The notes under the pieces were generated by a model. The model was not told the DNA's origin and did no database searches. It was given only the letters and a program-made list of their open reading frames with translations. From Baekduia alba (GTDB lineage Bacteria; Actinomycetota; Thermoleophilia; Solirubrobacterales; Solirubrobacteraceae), in contig NZ_CP114013.1 in NCBI RefSeq assembly GCF_028416635.1, positions 5,332,001 to 5,396,000 on the forward strand: a DNA stretch of 64,000 nt, in the 5' to 3' direction. A program made the position numbers and the translations under genes. Position 1 is the first letter of the stretch. Each line of letters starts with the position of its first letter. Positions 8,041 to 16,786 of this stretch are shown piece after piece.

Positions 8041-8682
8041 GTGACCCTCGACGTCAAGCCCCCGGGCTACTACGGCGCAGGTCGTGACGACCTCGTCGCG
8101 CTGCTGCCGCGACCGATCGGCCGCGCGCTGGACATCGGCTGCGGCGAGGGCGCCGTCGGCCGCGTCCTGCTGGCCGAGGGCGCGACGTCGGTGCACGGCG
8201 TCGAGATCTTCCCCGACGCCGCCGCGGTCGCCGCGGAGGCCTACGACGACGTCGTCGTCGCTCCGGTCGAGGTCGCGCTGACCGGCGACGACCTGCCCGC
8301 CGAGTTCGACACGATCCTCTGCTACGACGTGCTCGAGCACCTCGCCGACCCGGCGCTGATCCTCGGCCTGCTGCGCCAGCGCGCCGCGCCGGGCGCGCGC
8401 CTACACGTCTCGGTCCCCAACGCCCGCCACCTCGGCCTGGTGCGCGACCTGCTCTTCCGCGGCACGTTCGGCTACACGGAGTTCGGCCATCGGGACGCGA
8501 CGCATCTGCGCTGGTTCACGCGGCGCGACATCGAAGCCGCCGTGACCGACGGCGGCTGGCGCATCACCGCCTCGCGCCCCAACCCGTTCCGCGGCCGCGA
8601 CGCGCCGGTCGACCGCGCGACGCGCGGCCACCTCAGCGAGTTCATCGCGCTGCAGTGGAACGTGCTCGCGACCGCGGGCTGA
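8041..8682 (+). CDS. Class I SAM-dependent methyltransferase
   Basis: A 213-residue methyltransferase with a complete motif I (ALDIGCGEGAVGRVLLAEGA, about residues 30-49), an acidic strand-2 end (VHGVEIFPDA) and a motif IV/post-IV region ILCYDVLEHLADP. The C-terminal GYTEFGHRDATHLRWFTRRD is common in Methyltransf_23 proteins of glycan loci. It starts at a GTG 9 bases after the preceding stop and ends inside the 3' end of the convergent GT4 gene (41-base overlap). It probably O-methylates a sugar or a lipid carrier; the substrate is not determinable. Confidence 0.85.
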   Translation: MTLDVKPPGYYGAGRDDLVALLPRPIGRALDIGCGEGAVGRVLLAEGATSVHGVEIFPDAAAVAAEAYDDVVVAPVEVALTGDDLPAEFDTILCYDVLEHLADPALILGLLRQRAAPGARLHVSVPNARHLGLVRDLLFRGTFGYTEFGHRDATHLRWFTRRDIEAAVTDGGWRITASRPNPFRGRDAPVDRATRGHLSEFIALQWNVLATAG

Positions 8683-9778
8683 CCGCGTCGTAGACCGCCG
8701 CGGTCCGCGCGGCGGTCTGCTCCCACGTGAACGTCGCGGCCTGGGCGCGCGCGGCGGCGGGGTCGATCGCGCCGGAGAGCGCGCGCCCGATCGCGGCCGC
8801 GAACGCCGGCGCGTCGTCCGGATCGACATACAGCGCCTGGTCGGCGCCGATCTCGCGCAGCACCGGCAGGTCGGAGCAGACGACCGGGACGCCGCGCGCC
8901 ATCGCTTCGAGCACCGGCAGGCCGAAGCCCTCGAAGCGCGTCGGCAGCGCGAGCGCGCCGGCGGCCGCATAGAGGTCCTCGAGCAGCTCGCGCGGCACGG
9001 CGCCCAGGACGCGGACGTCGTCGTCCAGCCCGGCGGCGCGCACGCGCGCGGGCAGCGCACCGGCGTCCGTGCCCGGACCCACGTACACCAACAACGGTCG
9101 GTCGTCGCCGGGGAGCGCGCCCCAGACGTCGAGCAGCGCCGGCAGGTTCTTGTGCTGGAAGTCGCCGGCGACGCAGAGCACGATCGGCCGGCCGGCCGCG
9201 CCAACCGCGGCGCGCGCCCGCCCCGCGTCGGCCCCTGCCGACGGCAGCATGCCGAGCGCGAGCGGGATCACCTCGACGCGCTCGGACCGCACGCCGAGCA
9301 GCTCCACCACGTCGGTCGCCGTCGCGTGCGAGTCGGCGATGACGCGGTGCGCGCGCCGCGCGGCCGGCGTCATCAGCGCGTTGGTCCCGACGCGCATCAG
9401 CGGCGGCACGAGCTCGGGCCGGCGCTTGAACAGGACGTCGTGGACGGTGAGGACCCGCGCGAACGGCCCGCCGAGCGCGCCGAAGTTCCCGACGCCGTGC
9501 AGGACGTCGACCCGCGCGCGCCGCCCGGCCCCCGCGATCCCGACCGCCTCGCCGGCGGCCCAGCGCGCGCTCGACCCCGCGGTCACCCACGGCAGCACGA
9601 CGACGCGGTCCAGCAGCTCGCGCCACCACCCGTCGCCCGCGGCGTCGGCGCCGACCAAGCCGACGAGCTCCAGGTCCGGTCGCGCCACGCGCAGCGCCCG
9701 CGCCAGCTCCCGGGCGTAGGCCTCCCGGCCGCCGGTCTGGCCGGGGCGCAGGAACAGCAGGTCCCAGCCGATCCTCAC
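8642..9778 (-). CDS. Family 4 glycosyltransferase
   Basis: A 378-residue GT4 protein beginning VRIGWDLLFLRPGQTGGREAYARELARAL (GTG at 9778), with VLTVHDVLFKRRPELVPP in the acceptor domain and VLCVAGDFQHKNLPALLDVW, ALPTRFEGFGLPVLEAMARG (EX7E) and VPVVCSDLPVLREIG in the donor domain. The layout resembles mannosyltransferase-type GT4 proteins. Its start overlaps the stop of the upstream GT2 gene by four bases (GTGA). It is the last gene of a leftward operon (flippase, small ORF, GT2, DUF2304, GT2, GT4). A longer in-frame start is rejected because it would overlap the coding GT2 gene completely. Confidence 0.85.
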   Translation of the reverse strand: MRIGWDLLFLRPGQTGGREAYARELARALRVARPDLELVGLVGADAAGDGWWRELLDRVVVLPWVTAGSSARWAAGEAVGIAGAGRRARVDVLHGVGNFGALGGPFARVLTVHDVLFKRRPELVPPLMRVGTNALMTPAARRAHRVIADSHATATDVVELLGVRSERVEVIPLALGMLPSAGADAGRARAAVGAAGRPIVLCVAGDFQHKNLPALLDVWGALPGDDRPLLVYVGPGTDAGALPARVRAAGLDDDVRVLGAVPRELLEDLYAAAGALALPTRFEGFGLPVLEAMARGVPVVCSDLPVLREIGADQALYVDPDDAPAFAAAIGRALSGAIDPAAARAQAATFTWEQTAARTAAVYDAVSPRSRARSTAAR

Positions 9779-10800
9779 AGCAGCGCGAGGACGAGCCGCC
9801 AGTAGGAGCCGACGAGCCACTCGGCGCCCGGGATCGCGTGCGCGGTCGCCAGGAACGGCGAGTCCAGCGACGCGGTCAGGCCCGCCGCGAACGTCCGCGC
9901 GTCGACGCGCGCCGTGGCCTGCACCTGCCGTCGCCGGCGGCGCATCGCCGGCAGCTCGCGCAGCCCCGCCCACTGCGCGCGCAGCTTGGCCTTCAGCCAG
10001 CCGTCGCGCGCGGCGACGGGCAGCAGGGCCAGCTCGAAGGCCAGCAGGGCCGGCGCCAACAACACCAACAACCGCGTCGGGTAGTCGCCCGTCAACGTCC
10101 ACCAGCGGTTGCGCTCCAGGTGGAACCACTTGTAGTCGCCCTTGGCGAACTCGTAGTCGTGGTCGACGCGCGCGGCGGGTACGACGCCGCTCTCCCAGCC
10201 CGCGAGCCGCAGCCGCAGGCCGAGGTCCAGGTCCTCGCCGTACATGAAGTAGCGCTCGAAGAAGCCGCCGGTCCGCTCCCACGCCTCGCGGCGGACGACC
10301 AGCGCCGCGCCGGACGCGAACCCGACCGCGCGCGGCGCCGGATCGAGCGTCGCCGTCGCCGTCCCGTGGCCGCCCGCCCAGCCGAAGCCGAGGAAGTGCA
10401 CCAGGTTGCCGGCCGTGTTGACCTCCTGGCCGCCGGGCAGCGCCACGAGCGCCTGCCACGCGCCCCACGTCGGGTGCTCCCCGGCCGCCGCGCGCAGCGC
10501 GTCGAGGCAGCCGGCGGTCGGGACGGCGTCGGGGTTGAGGAACAGCAGCAGGTCGCAGCCGGCCACGGCACGCGCGCCGACCATGGTCCCGCCGGCGAAG
10601 CCGCCGTTGACGCCGGTCTCGATGACGATCGCGTCCGGCAGCACCTCACGGGCCACGCGCGCGCTGTCGTCCGGCGACGCGTTGTCGACGACGACGACCT
10701 GATCGCCCGCGCCCAGCTGCGGCGCCAGCGCCCCGAGCGTGGCCGGCAGGTCGTCCGCGCTGCCGTACGCGACGACGATGACCCCGAGCGTCGGGCTCAC
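9775..10800 (-). CDS. Family 2 glycosyltransferase with C-terminal membrane segment
   Basis: A 341-residue GT2 protein starting at the GTG at 10800 (SPTLGVIVVAYGSADDLPAT). Motifs: VVVVDNASPDDS, the DXD-like LFLNPDAVP, and the acceptor motif FMYGEDLDLGLRLRLAG, as in rhamnosyl/galactofuranosyl-type transferases. After about residue 230 a hydrophobic stretch (RLLVLLAPALLAFELALLPV) suggests membrane attachment. Both ends overlap neighbours by four bases (GTGA), so it is translationally coupled to DUF2304 upstream and GT4 downstream. It probably extends the lipid-linked glycan at the inner membrane face. Confidence 0.85.
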   Translation of the reverse strand: MSPTLGVIVVAYGSADDLPATLGALAPQLGAGDQVVVVDNASPDDSARVAREVLPDAIVIETGVNGGFAGGTMVGARAVAGCDLLLFLNPDAVPTAGCLDALRAAAGEHPTWGAWQALVALPGGQEVNTAGNLVHFLGFGWAGGHGTATATLDPAPRAVGFASGAALVVRREAWERTGGFFERYFMYGEDLDLGLRLRLAGWESGVVPAARVDHDYEFAKGDYKWFHLERNRWWTLTGDYPTRLLVLLAPALLAFELALLPVAARDGWLKAKLRAQWAGLRELPAMRRRRRQVQATARVDARTFAAGLTASLDSPFLATAHAIPGAEWLVGSYWRLVLALL

Positions 10801-11201
10801 CGCGAGGCGGTCAGGTCGGAGCCCGACTGCGCGGGCTCGTCGTCCTCGTCGCTCTCGCCGATCGCGCGGGTCATCCGCCGCTCCAGCAGCGCGACGCGCT
10901 GGGCCAGGATCTTGTTCTGGTCGGTCAGCTTCGAGATGACCAGCGAGAAGTGCAGCATCAGCACGACGACGAAGCCGAGCGCGACCGCGAACAGCGCCGC
11001 CGGCCCGTACTGGACGCCGACCGCCGTCGAGATCCGGTTGAGCAGGTCGCCCCAGACCGAGAGCGCGAGGAGCACCGCGGCGGCGAACAGCCACAGCAGG
11101 GCGTAGCGCTCGAGCAGGCGCTTGCGGCGCACGAGCTCGAAGACGAACAGGAACAGCCCGCCCGAGACGAGCACCGAGATGATCTGGAGGCGCGTCTGCA
11201 C
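10797..11201 (-). CDS. DUF2304 small membrane protein
   Basis: A 134-residue protein with three hydrophobic helices in the first 90 residues (LQIISVLVSGGLFLFVFELV, then ERYALLWLFAAAVLLALSVW, then AALFAVALGFVVVLMLHFSL), a coiled-coil-like SKLTDQNKILAQRVALLERR, and an acidic tail. This matches DUF2304, small membrane proteins that sit directly beside DPM1-type GT2 genes in actinobacterial glycan loci, as here (gene at 11209). The family role is unproven; a scaffold or accessory for the adjacent glycosyltransferases is inferred. Its stop overlaps the next gene's GTG by four bases. Confidence 0.85.
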   Translation of the reverse strand: MQTRLQIISVLVSGGLFLFVFELVRRKRLLERYALLWLFAAAVLLALSVWGDLLNRISTAVGVQYGPAALFAVALGFVVVLMLHFSLVISKLTDQNKILAQRVALLERRMTRAIGESDEDDEPAQSGSDLTASR

Positions 11202-11208
11202 GGTCCGC

Positions 11209-11970
11209 TCAGACGCCGCGCTGCGCGGTCACCGCCGCCGGGTCCCCGACGTCGACCACCGGCCGCGCGCGCAGGAGGCCGACGAAGATCGCCAGCAGCA
11301 CCTTGGTCATGTAGAAGATCGAGCGCGACGCGTTGATCGACGAGACGCCGCCCTGGCGCTCGCGCATCGTGACCGGGATCTCGGCCGACGCGAGCCGGTG
11401 CGCATGGACCATGAGCACCGCCTCGACCTCGGGGTAGTCGTGCGGGTAGTCGTTGGCGAACAGCTCGATCGCGCGGCGGTCGCACATCCGGAAGCCCGAC
11501 GTCGGGTCCGTGACCGTGCGCTTGGTGACGCGCGAGAGGATGAAGCCGAAGATCTTGATGCCCAGACGGCGCGACGCGGACGACTTGTAGCCGTGCTCCT
11601 CGTCGCCGACCAGGAAGCGCGAGCCGGTGACCATGTTGACCTCGCCCTGATGGACGTGGAGGTGGCGCAGCAGGTCGTCGATCTGCGCCGCGTCGTGCTG
11701 GCCGTCGCCGTCGACCTGGACGGCGAAGTCATAGCCACCCTCCTTGGCGTACAGGTAGCCCGCCTGGACGGCCCCGCCGATGCCGAGGTTGAACGGCATC
11801 CGCAGCACGTCGGCGCCCGCAGCCGTCGCATGCCGCGCGGTCGCGTCGGTCGACCCGTCGTCGACCACGACGACGTCCCAGCCCGGCGCGTTGGCGCGCA
11901 GGTCGGCGACGGTCGACGCGATCGCGTCGGCCTCGTTGTACGCCGGGACGATGGCCAGGAGCTTGCTCAT
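11209..11970 (-). CDS. DPM1/polyprenyl-phosphate glycosyltransferase-like GT2
   Basis: A 253-residue GT2 protein of the dolichyl/polyprenyl-phosphate mannose or glucose synthase type: SKLLAIVPAYNEADAIASTV, VVVVDDGSTDAT, FNLGIGGAVQAGYLYA, the DXD-like QVDGDGQHD, TGSRF, and DPTSGFRMCDRRAIELF. Such enzymes load a sugar from a nucleotide donor onto polyprenyl phosphate for use by GT-C enzymes such as DUF2142-type proteins. A C-terminal amphipathic or hydrophobic stretch (SIFYMTKVLLAIFVGLLRA) could bind the membrane. The family-typical start is the ATG at 11970; a GTG at 12021 adds 17 residues (GEQARNLWFARPFVPL) and cannot be excluded. DUF2304 follows. Confidence 0.85.
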   Translation of the reverse strand: MSKLLAIVPAYNEADAIASTVADLRANAPGWDVVVVDDGSTDATARHATAAGADVLRMPFNLGIGGAVQAGYLYAKEGGYDFAVQVDGDGQHDAAQIDDLLRHLHVHQGEVNMVTGSRFLVGDEEHGYKSSASRRLGIKIFGFILSRVTKRTVTDPTSGFRMCDRRAIELFANDYPHDYPEVEAVLMVHAHRLASAEIPVTMRERQGGVSSINASRSIFYMTKVLLAIFVGLLRARPVVDVGDPAAVTAQRGV

Positions 11971-12063
11971 CAGAGGTACGAACGGGCGCGCGAACCAGAG
12001 GTTCCGCGCTTGCTCGCCCACGCACGATAGCTACCACCCCCGCCGCGACGCACAAGCCAGCGT

Positions 12064-12282
12064 TCAGGGGCCGGGACGATCGCGGCGCTTCAGCCACGGC
12101 TGGCAGGTGACGTTGAGCGTGACCACGCGCCTACCGGGCGGCCGGTGGAGGGAGTGGTCGACGAAGACCACCGGGTTGATCTGGTCAGACCACGCGGCGC
12201 TCGGCCGCACGTCGGACCTCGCCGCCGAGGCCGCGCTCTCTTCGACGAAGTGACCCTCTACGCCTCGCGCGGGTCGCTCCAA
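12064..12282 (-). CDS. Possible small ORF of unknown function
   Basis: A 72-codon frame in the 267-base gap between flippase and GT2, in the same direction and starting 6 bases after the flippase stop. The second half (QINPVVFVDHSLHRPPGRRV then VVTLNVTCQPWLKRR) uses G/C-ending codons like real genes, while the first 10 codons do not, so the true start may be internal. There is no recognisable domain. It could be a remnant of a longer gene. It is kept as a low-confidence entry because otherwise this stretch holds nothing visible. Confidence 0.3.
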   Translation of the reverse strand: MERPARGVEGHFVEESAASAARSDVRPSAAWSDQINPVVFVDHSLHRPPGRRVVTLNVTCQPWLKRRDRPGP

Positions 12283-12288
12283 CTCGCC

Positions 12289-13731
12289 CTACCGGATCAG
12301 CGCCCTGAGCCCCGGCGGGATCGCCTTCAGCGCCCACGCCAGCCCCGCGTAGACCAGCAGGCCGATCGCCGTCTTCGGCACGGCCGGCACCGGGACGAGC
12401 GCGCCCGCCGCCAGCGCGCCGGCCAGGGCGAGCACGATCCGGGGCACGCGCGCGGGGCGGATGCCGACCTCGCGGGACAGCGCGATCGCGTAGGCCGCGC
12501 ACAGCGTCGCCTCGCCGATCACGGCGCCCAGCGCGGCGCCGCGCTCCCCGTGGGCGGCGGCCAGCAGCGCGACGGCGACGGCGATCACGACGAAGGCCAG
12601 CAGGTTGCAGAGCAGCAGGACGCGCTGGCGGTGGCGCGCCAGCAGGGCGAAGCCGAGGCCGGAGATCGCGAACGTCAGGCCCAGCGCCGCGCCCTGGATC
12701 CGCAGCGGGGCGATCGACGCGTCGAAGTCCGGGCCCGCGATGACCGCGATGATCGCCGGCGCGCCGAGGATCGCCCCGATCGCCGCGACGCCGCCGAGCA
12801 GGACCGAGCCCTCGATCAGGCCGCTCACCGCGCGGCCGAAGCGCTCGGGCGCCGCCCCCGCGGTCCGGGCAAGGAGCGGGAACGCGCTCGTGCCGAGCAG
12901 CGCCGGCACGGCCGCGACGATCACGATCACTCGGAACGACGCCGAGAACGCGCCGGTCTCGTCGGGCGTCGCGACCAGCTCGCACACGATCAGCGACGTG
13001 TACAGGTACAAGACGCCCGACGCGGTGGCCAGGCCGACGAGCACGGCCTCGCGCAGCAGGCGCGGCCAGGCGTCGCGGTCGACGACCGGGCGCGGCACGG
13101 CGCGGCGGCCGAGGACGATGACGGTCGCGATCACCAGCGCGACGGCGACCGGCACCGGGATCGCCAGGAACCCCAGCAGCCCCGCGCCGGCGGCGACCAA
13201 CGCCACCATCAACGCGGTCGTCAGCGCCTGGCGCGCGACGTCCAGCGCCGTCACGGTCCCGATCCGCAGCGCGGTCTGCAGGGGGACCGTCGCGGTCTGC
13301 TGGCCGGCGAGCAGGACGCCCGCGCCGGCGGCCAGCGCGGCGCCCGCGACCATCGTCGCGTCGTAGCCGAGCAGCGCCGCCGCGGCGGCCGCCACGCCGA
13401 CGCCCGCGAGGGCCAGCGCGACGCGCAGCCCGAGCAGCGCCTCCAGCCCGCGGACGCGCGCGGCCCCGTCCGGCGCCTGCGCGTACTCGCGCAGCGCGAG
13501 CGTCCCGAGCCCGAGGTCGCCGATCGCGGCCACGATCGCCACGAGCGCCGTGACCGACTGGTAGCGCCCGTAGTCGACGACGCCCAGATGTCGTGTCACC
13601 GCGACGACCCCGGCCAGCGACAGCAGCGTCCCGAGCGCGAACCCGACCACCCGCACGGCGCCCCCGCGCACGACGAGCGCCCCGGCCTCGGGCGTGTCGA
13701 GCACGTCCACGTTCTCGGCGGGCGCCGTCAT
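12289..13731 (-). CDS. Wzx-type polysaccharide flippase (second copy)
   Basis: A 480-residue polytopic protein (12-14 helices) of the MOP/Wzx type, with the helix-1/2 signature RHLGVVDYGRYQSVTALVAI. It is a paralogue of the flippase at 3181: both share the cytoplasmic N-terminal segment VDVLDxxxAGxxxxRGGxxR before helix 1 and a GPDFxxS motif in the C-terminal half. It would flip a lipid-linked oligosaccharide. It is the first gene of the leftward operon down to 8642 and is divergent from gmd at 13790; a TAGGCT box lies 8 bases before its ATG. Two flippases in one locus suggest two glycans or two repeat-unit classes. Confidence 0.85.
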   Translation of the reverse strand: MTAPAENVDVLDTPEAGALVVRGGAVRVVGFALGTLLSLAGVVAVTRHLGVVDYGRYQSVTALVAIVAAIGDLGLGTLALREYAQAPDGAARVRGLEALLGLRVALALAGVGVAAAAAALLGYDATMVAGAALAAGAGVLLAGQQTATVPLQTALRIGTVTALDVARQALTTALMVALVAAGAGLLGFLAIPVPVAVALVIATVIVLGRRAVPRPVVDRDAWPRLLREAVLVGLATASGVLYLYTSLIVCELVATPDETGAFSASFRVIVIVAAVPALLGTSAFPLLARTAGAAPERFGRAVSGLIEGSVLLGGVAAIGAILGAPAIIAVIAGPDFDASIAPLRIQGAALGLTFAISGLGFALLARHRQRVLLLCNLLAFVVIAVAVALLAAAHGERGAALGAVIGEATLCAAYAIALSREVGIRPARVPRIVLALAGALAAGALVPVPAVPKTAIGLLVYAGLAWALKAIPPGLRALIR

Positions 13732-13739
13732 CGCGGGTG

Positions 13740-13745
13740 AGCCTA
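13740..13745 (-). promoter_or_regulatory. TAGGCT box for flippase 2
   Basis: On the complement TAGGCT ends 8 bases before the ATG at 13731. It faces away from the matching TAGGCT box of gmd at 13775 in the same 58-base gap. Confidence 0.5.
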
Positions 13746-13774
13746 CGACCCGACGCCGCTGTCAGGAGCCTCGC

Positions 13775-14758
<984 letters not shown>

Positions 14759-14776
14759 GCGCGCGGGTGGCGCCGG

Positions 14777-15754
14777 CTAGGGCGTCTCGCCGGCGCGCAG
14801 CTCGGCGAGATCGGTCGCCACCATCTCCGCGATGGTCGCGCCGAACCCGTGCTCGGGCTTCCAGCCGAGCACGGTGCGGGCGCGCGTCGGGTCGCCGATC
14901 GGCGGCGTGCCCTCCGGCGGGCGGACGAGCTCCGGGTCCACGCGGACCCGGCCCTCGGACGAGATCCCGGCGGCGGCGAACGCCGCCTCGACGAGGCCGC
15001 CGACCGTGTGGCCGACGCCCGACGCGAAGACGTAGTCGGCGGCCTGCTCGGCCTGGAGCGCGAGCCAGGCGCCGCGCATCACGTCCTCGGCGTGGGACCA
15101 GTCGCGCACGGCGGCGAGGTCGCCGAGCACGAGCTCGTCCTGGAGGCCGAGCGCGATCGCCGCGGCGCCGCGCGTCACCTTGCGCGGCAGGAAGTGCGAC
15201 GGCCGGCGGGGCGACTCGTGGTTGTAGAGGATGCCCGAGACCGCGTAGAGGTCGAAGCGCTCGCGCAGCGCGCCGACGAGCTGGTGGGCGGCGAGCTTGG
15301 CGACCCCGTAGGGCGAGCGCGGCCGCTTCGGCGAGGACTCGCGCTGGGGCGACTCGCCGGCGTCGCCGAAGATCTCGCTCGACGTGGCGACGAAGATCCG
15401 CGTCTTCGGGTCGACGTGCCGCGCGGCGCTGAGGAGCGTCCCGGTCGCGCCGGCGATCTGGGCCATCGGCTGCGCGGGGTCGTCCCAGGAGGTCGGCACG
15501 AACGTCGGCGCGGCCAGGTGGTAGATCTCGTGGGGCCGCGACGCGCTGACCGCGTCGCGCAGCGTGTCGGGCGCGTCGAGGTCGCCGTGCAGCAGCGAGA
15601 TGCGGTCGCGGACGCCGCTCAGACGGGGCAGCGGCCGATCGTCCGGATCCCGGACCACCCCGGTGACGTCGTAGCCCTTGGCGACCAGCAGCTCGACCAG
15701 ATATGAGCCGTCCTGGCCGGACACGCCGGTGACGAGCGCCCGGCGAGCGCTCAT
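14777..15754 (-). CDS. GDP-mannose 4,6-dehydratase-like SDR (paralogue)
   Basis: A 325-residue extended SDR clearly related to the gmd product: ALVTGVSGQDGSYLVELLVA at the N terminus, SSEIFGDAGESPQ, YGVAK catalytic pair, LYNHESPRRPSHFLPRKVT and LGDLAAVRDWSHAEDV. It could be a second dehydratase or the GDP-4-keto-6-deoxy-mannose reductase (Rmd) giving GDP-D-rhamnose. The GMD-type signatures favour a dehydratase, and sequence alone cannot decide. The start is the ATG at 15754; a GTG four codons upstream is possible. It is convergent with gmd with an 18-base gap. Confidence 0.85.
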   Translation of the reverse strand: MSARRALVTGVSGQDGSYLVELLVAKGYDVTGVVRDPDDRPLPRLSGVRDRISLLHGDLDAPDTLRDAVSASRPHEIYHLAAPTFVPTSWDDPAQPMAQIAGATGTLLSAARHVDPKTRIFVATSSEIFGDAGESPQRESSPKRPRSPYGVAKLAAHQLVGALRERFDLYAVSGILYNHESPRRPSHFLPRKVTRGAAAIALGLQDELVLGDLAAVRDWSHAEDVMRGAWLALQAEQAADYVFASGVGHTVGGLVEAAFAAAGISSEGRVRVDPELVRPPEGTPPIGDPTRARTVLGWKPEHGFGATIAEMVATDLAELRAGETP

Positions 15755-15909
15755 GAGGTGTGCCACACTGATTCGGACCGCCGCACCTGTCGGGCAGCCT
15801 ATGTCAAGCCGACCGGCGCCCGGGTTACGGTCAGGACGCCCCAGGGAACTGGACGGATGTCCTAGGCAAGGACGGAACCTTGTCAGCGTAGGACCGTTGT
15901 AGCCATCGC

Positions 15910-16773
15910 ATGCCCTTCTCGACTCCCGCACCCATCGACGACGCACGCGGCACGAGCTCCGCGACCGCGGTCGACGACGCCGCCGTGCCGCCACCGACCG
16001 TCAACGTCCTCGGCGTGCCGCTCGCGCTCACCGACTACGAGCGCACGATGGACTGGATGGACGCGACGATCGCGCAGCGCGGCAAGGGCTACGTCTGCGT
16101 CGCGGCGACCCACACGGTCGTCGCCACCCAGGACGACCCGGATCTGCGCGCCGCCGTCACGGGCGCTTCGCTGGTGGTCCCGGACGGCCAGCCGGTCGTC
16201 TGGGCGATGAACGCCCTGGGCCACGACCTGACGCACCGCGTCTACGGGCCCGACCTGATGGCCAAGTTCTGCGAGCGCAGCGCCGGCACCGGCGCGCGGA
16301 TGTTCCTCTACGGCGGCCGCAACCAGGGCGCGCTCGTCCAGCTGGCGCTGAACCTGCGCACGCGCTTCGCCGGCCTGCAGATCGTCGGCGGCTACGCGCC
16401 GCCCTTCCGGCCGCTGAGCGACGAGGAGGTCGACGCCGTCGTGGCCGAGATCAACCACGCCAGGCCGGACGTGGTGTGGGTCGGGATCGGCGTGCCGAAG
16501 CAGGAGAAGTTCATGGCGTCGCTGCGCGAGCGCCTCGACGCGCCCGTGCTGGTGGGCGTCGGCGCCGCGTTCGACTTCCACGCGGGCCTGATCCCGCAGG
16601 CTCCGGCCTGGATGCAGTCGGCCGGCCTGGAATGGCTCTTCCGCCTGTCGAAGGAGCCGCGCCGCCTGTGGAAGCGCTACCTCACGTACAACCCGCGCTT
16701 CGTGCTCGGGTTCGCGCGCCAGTACGCGCGCCATCGCCGCGCGCTCAAGCGTGCCGGCGAGACGTCCCGCTAG
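15910..16773 (+). CDS. WecG/TagA/CpsF family glycosyltransferase
   Basis: A 287-residue GT26 protein. After a variable 35-residue N terminus come NVLGVPLALTDYERTMDWM, the conserved Thr-His motif in VAATHTVVATQDDPDLRAAV, VVPDGQPVVWAMNALG, RVYGPDLM, GGYAPPF, PDVVWVGIGVPKQEKFM and GVGAAFDFHAGLIPQAPAWM, followed by the GLEWLFRLSKEPRRLWKRYL signature. Family members add N-acetylmannosamine(-uronate) to polyprenyl-PP-GlcNAc or are general glycosyltransferases. Here it is followed by a nucleotide-sugar dehydrogenase, so a ManNAcA-type step is possible. It is peripheral at the membrane through the C-terminal amphipathic helix. Its TAG stop opens the TAGCCT box of the next gene. Confidence 0.92.
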   Translation: MPFSTPAPIDDARGTSSATAVDDAAVPPPTVNVLGVPLALTDYERTMDWMDATIAQRGKGYVCVAATHTVVATQDDPDLRAAVTGASLVVPDGQPVVWAMNALGHDLTHRVYGPDLMAKFCERSAGTGARMFLYGGRNQGALVQLALNLRTRFAGLQIVGGYAPPFRPLSDEEVDAVVAEINHARPDVVWVGIGVPKQEKFMASLRERLDAPVLVGVGAAFDFHAGLIPQAPAWMQSAGLEWLFRLSKEPRRLWKRYLTYNPRFVLGFARQYARHRRALKRAGETSR

Positions 16774-16776
16774 CCT
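16771..16776 (+). promoter_or_regulatory. TAGCCT box that reuses a stop codon
   Basis: TAGCCT begins with the WecG-type gene's TAG stop and ends 10 bases before the ATG at 16787. Confidence 0.45.
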
Positions 16777-16786
16777 CCGGGCCAAC

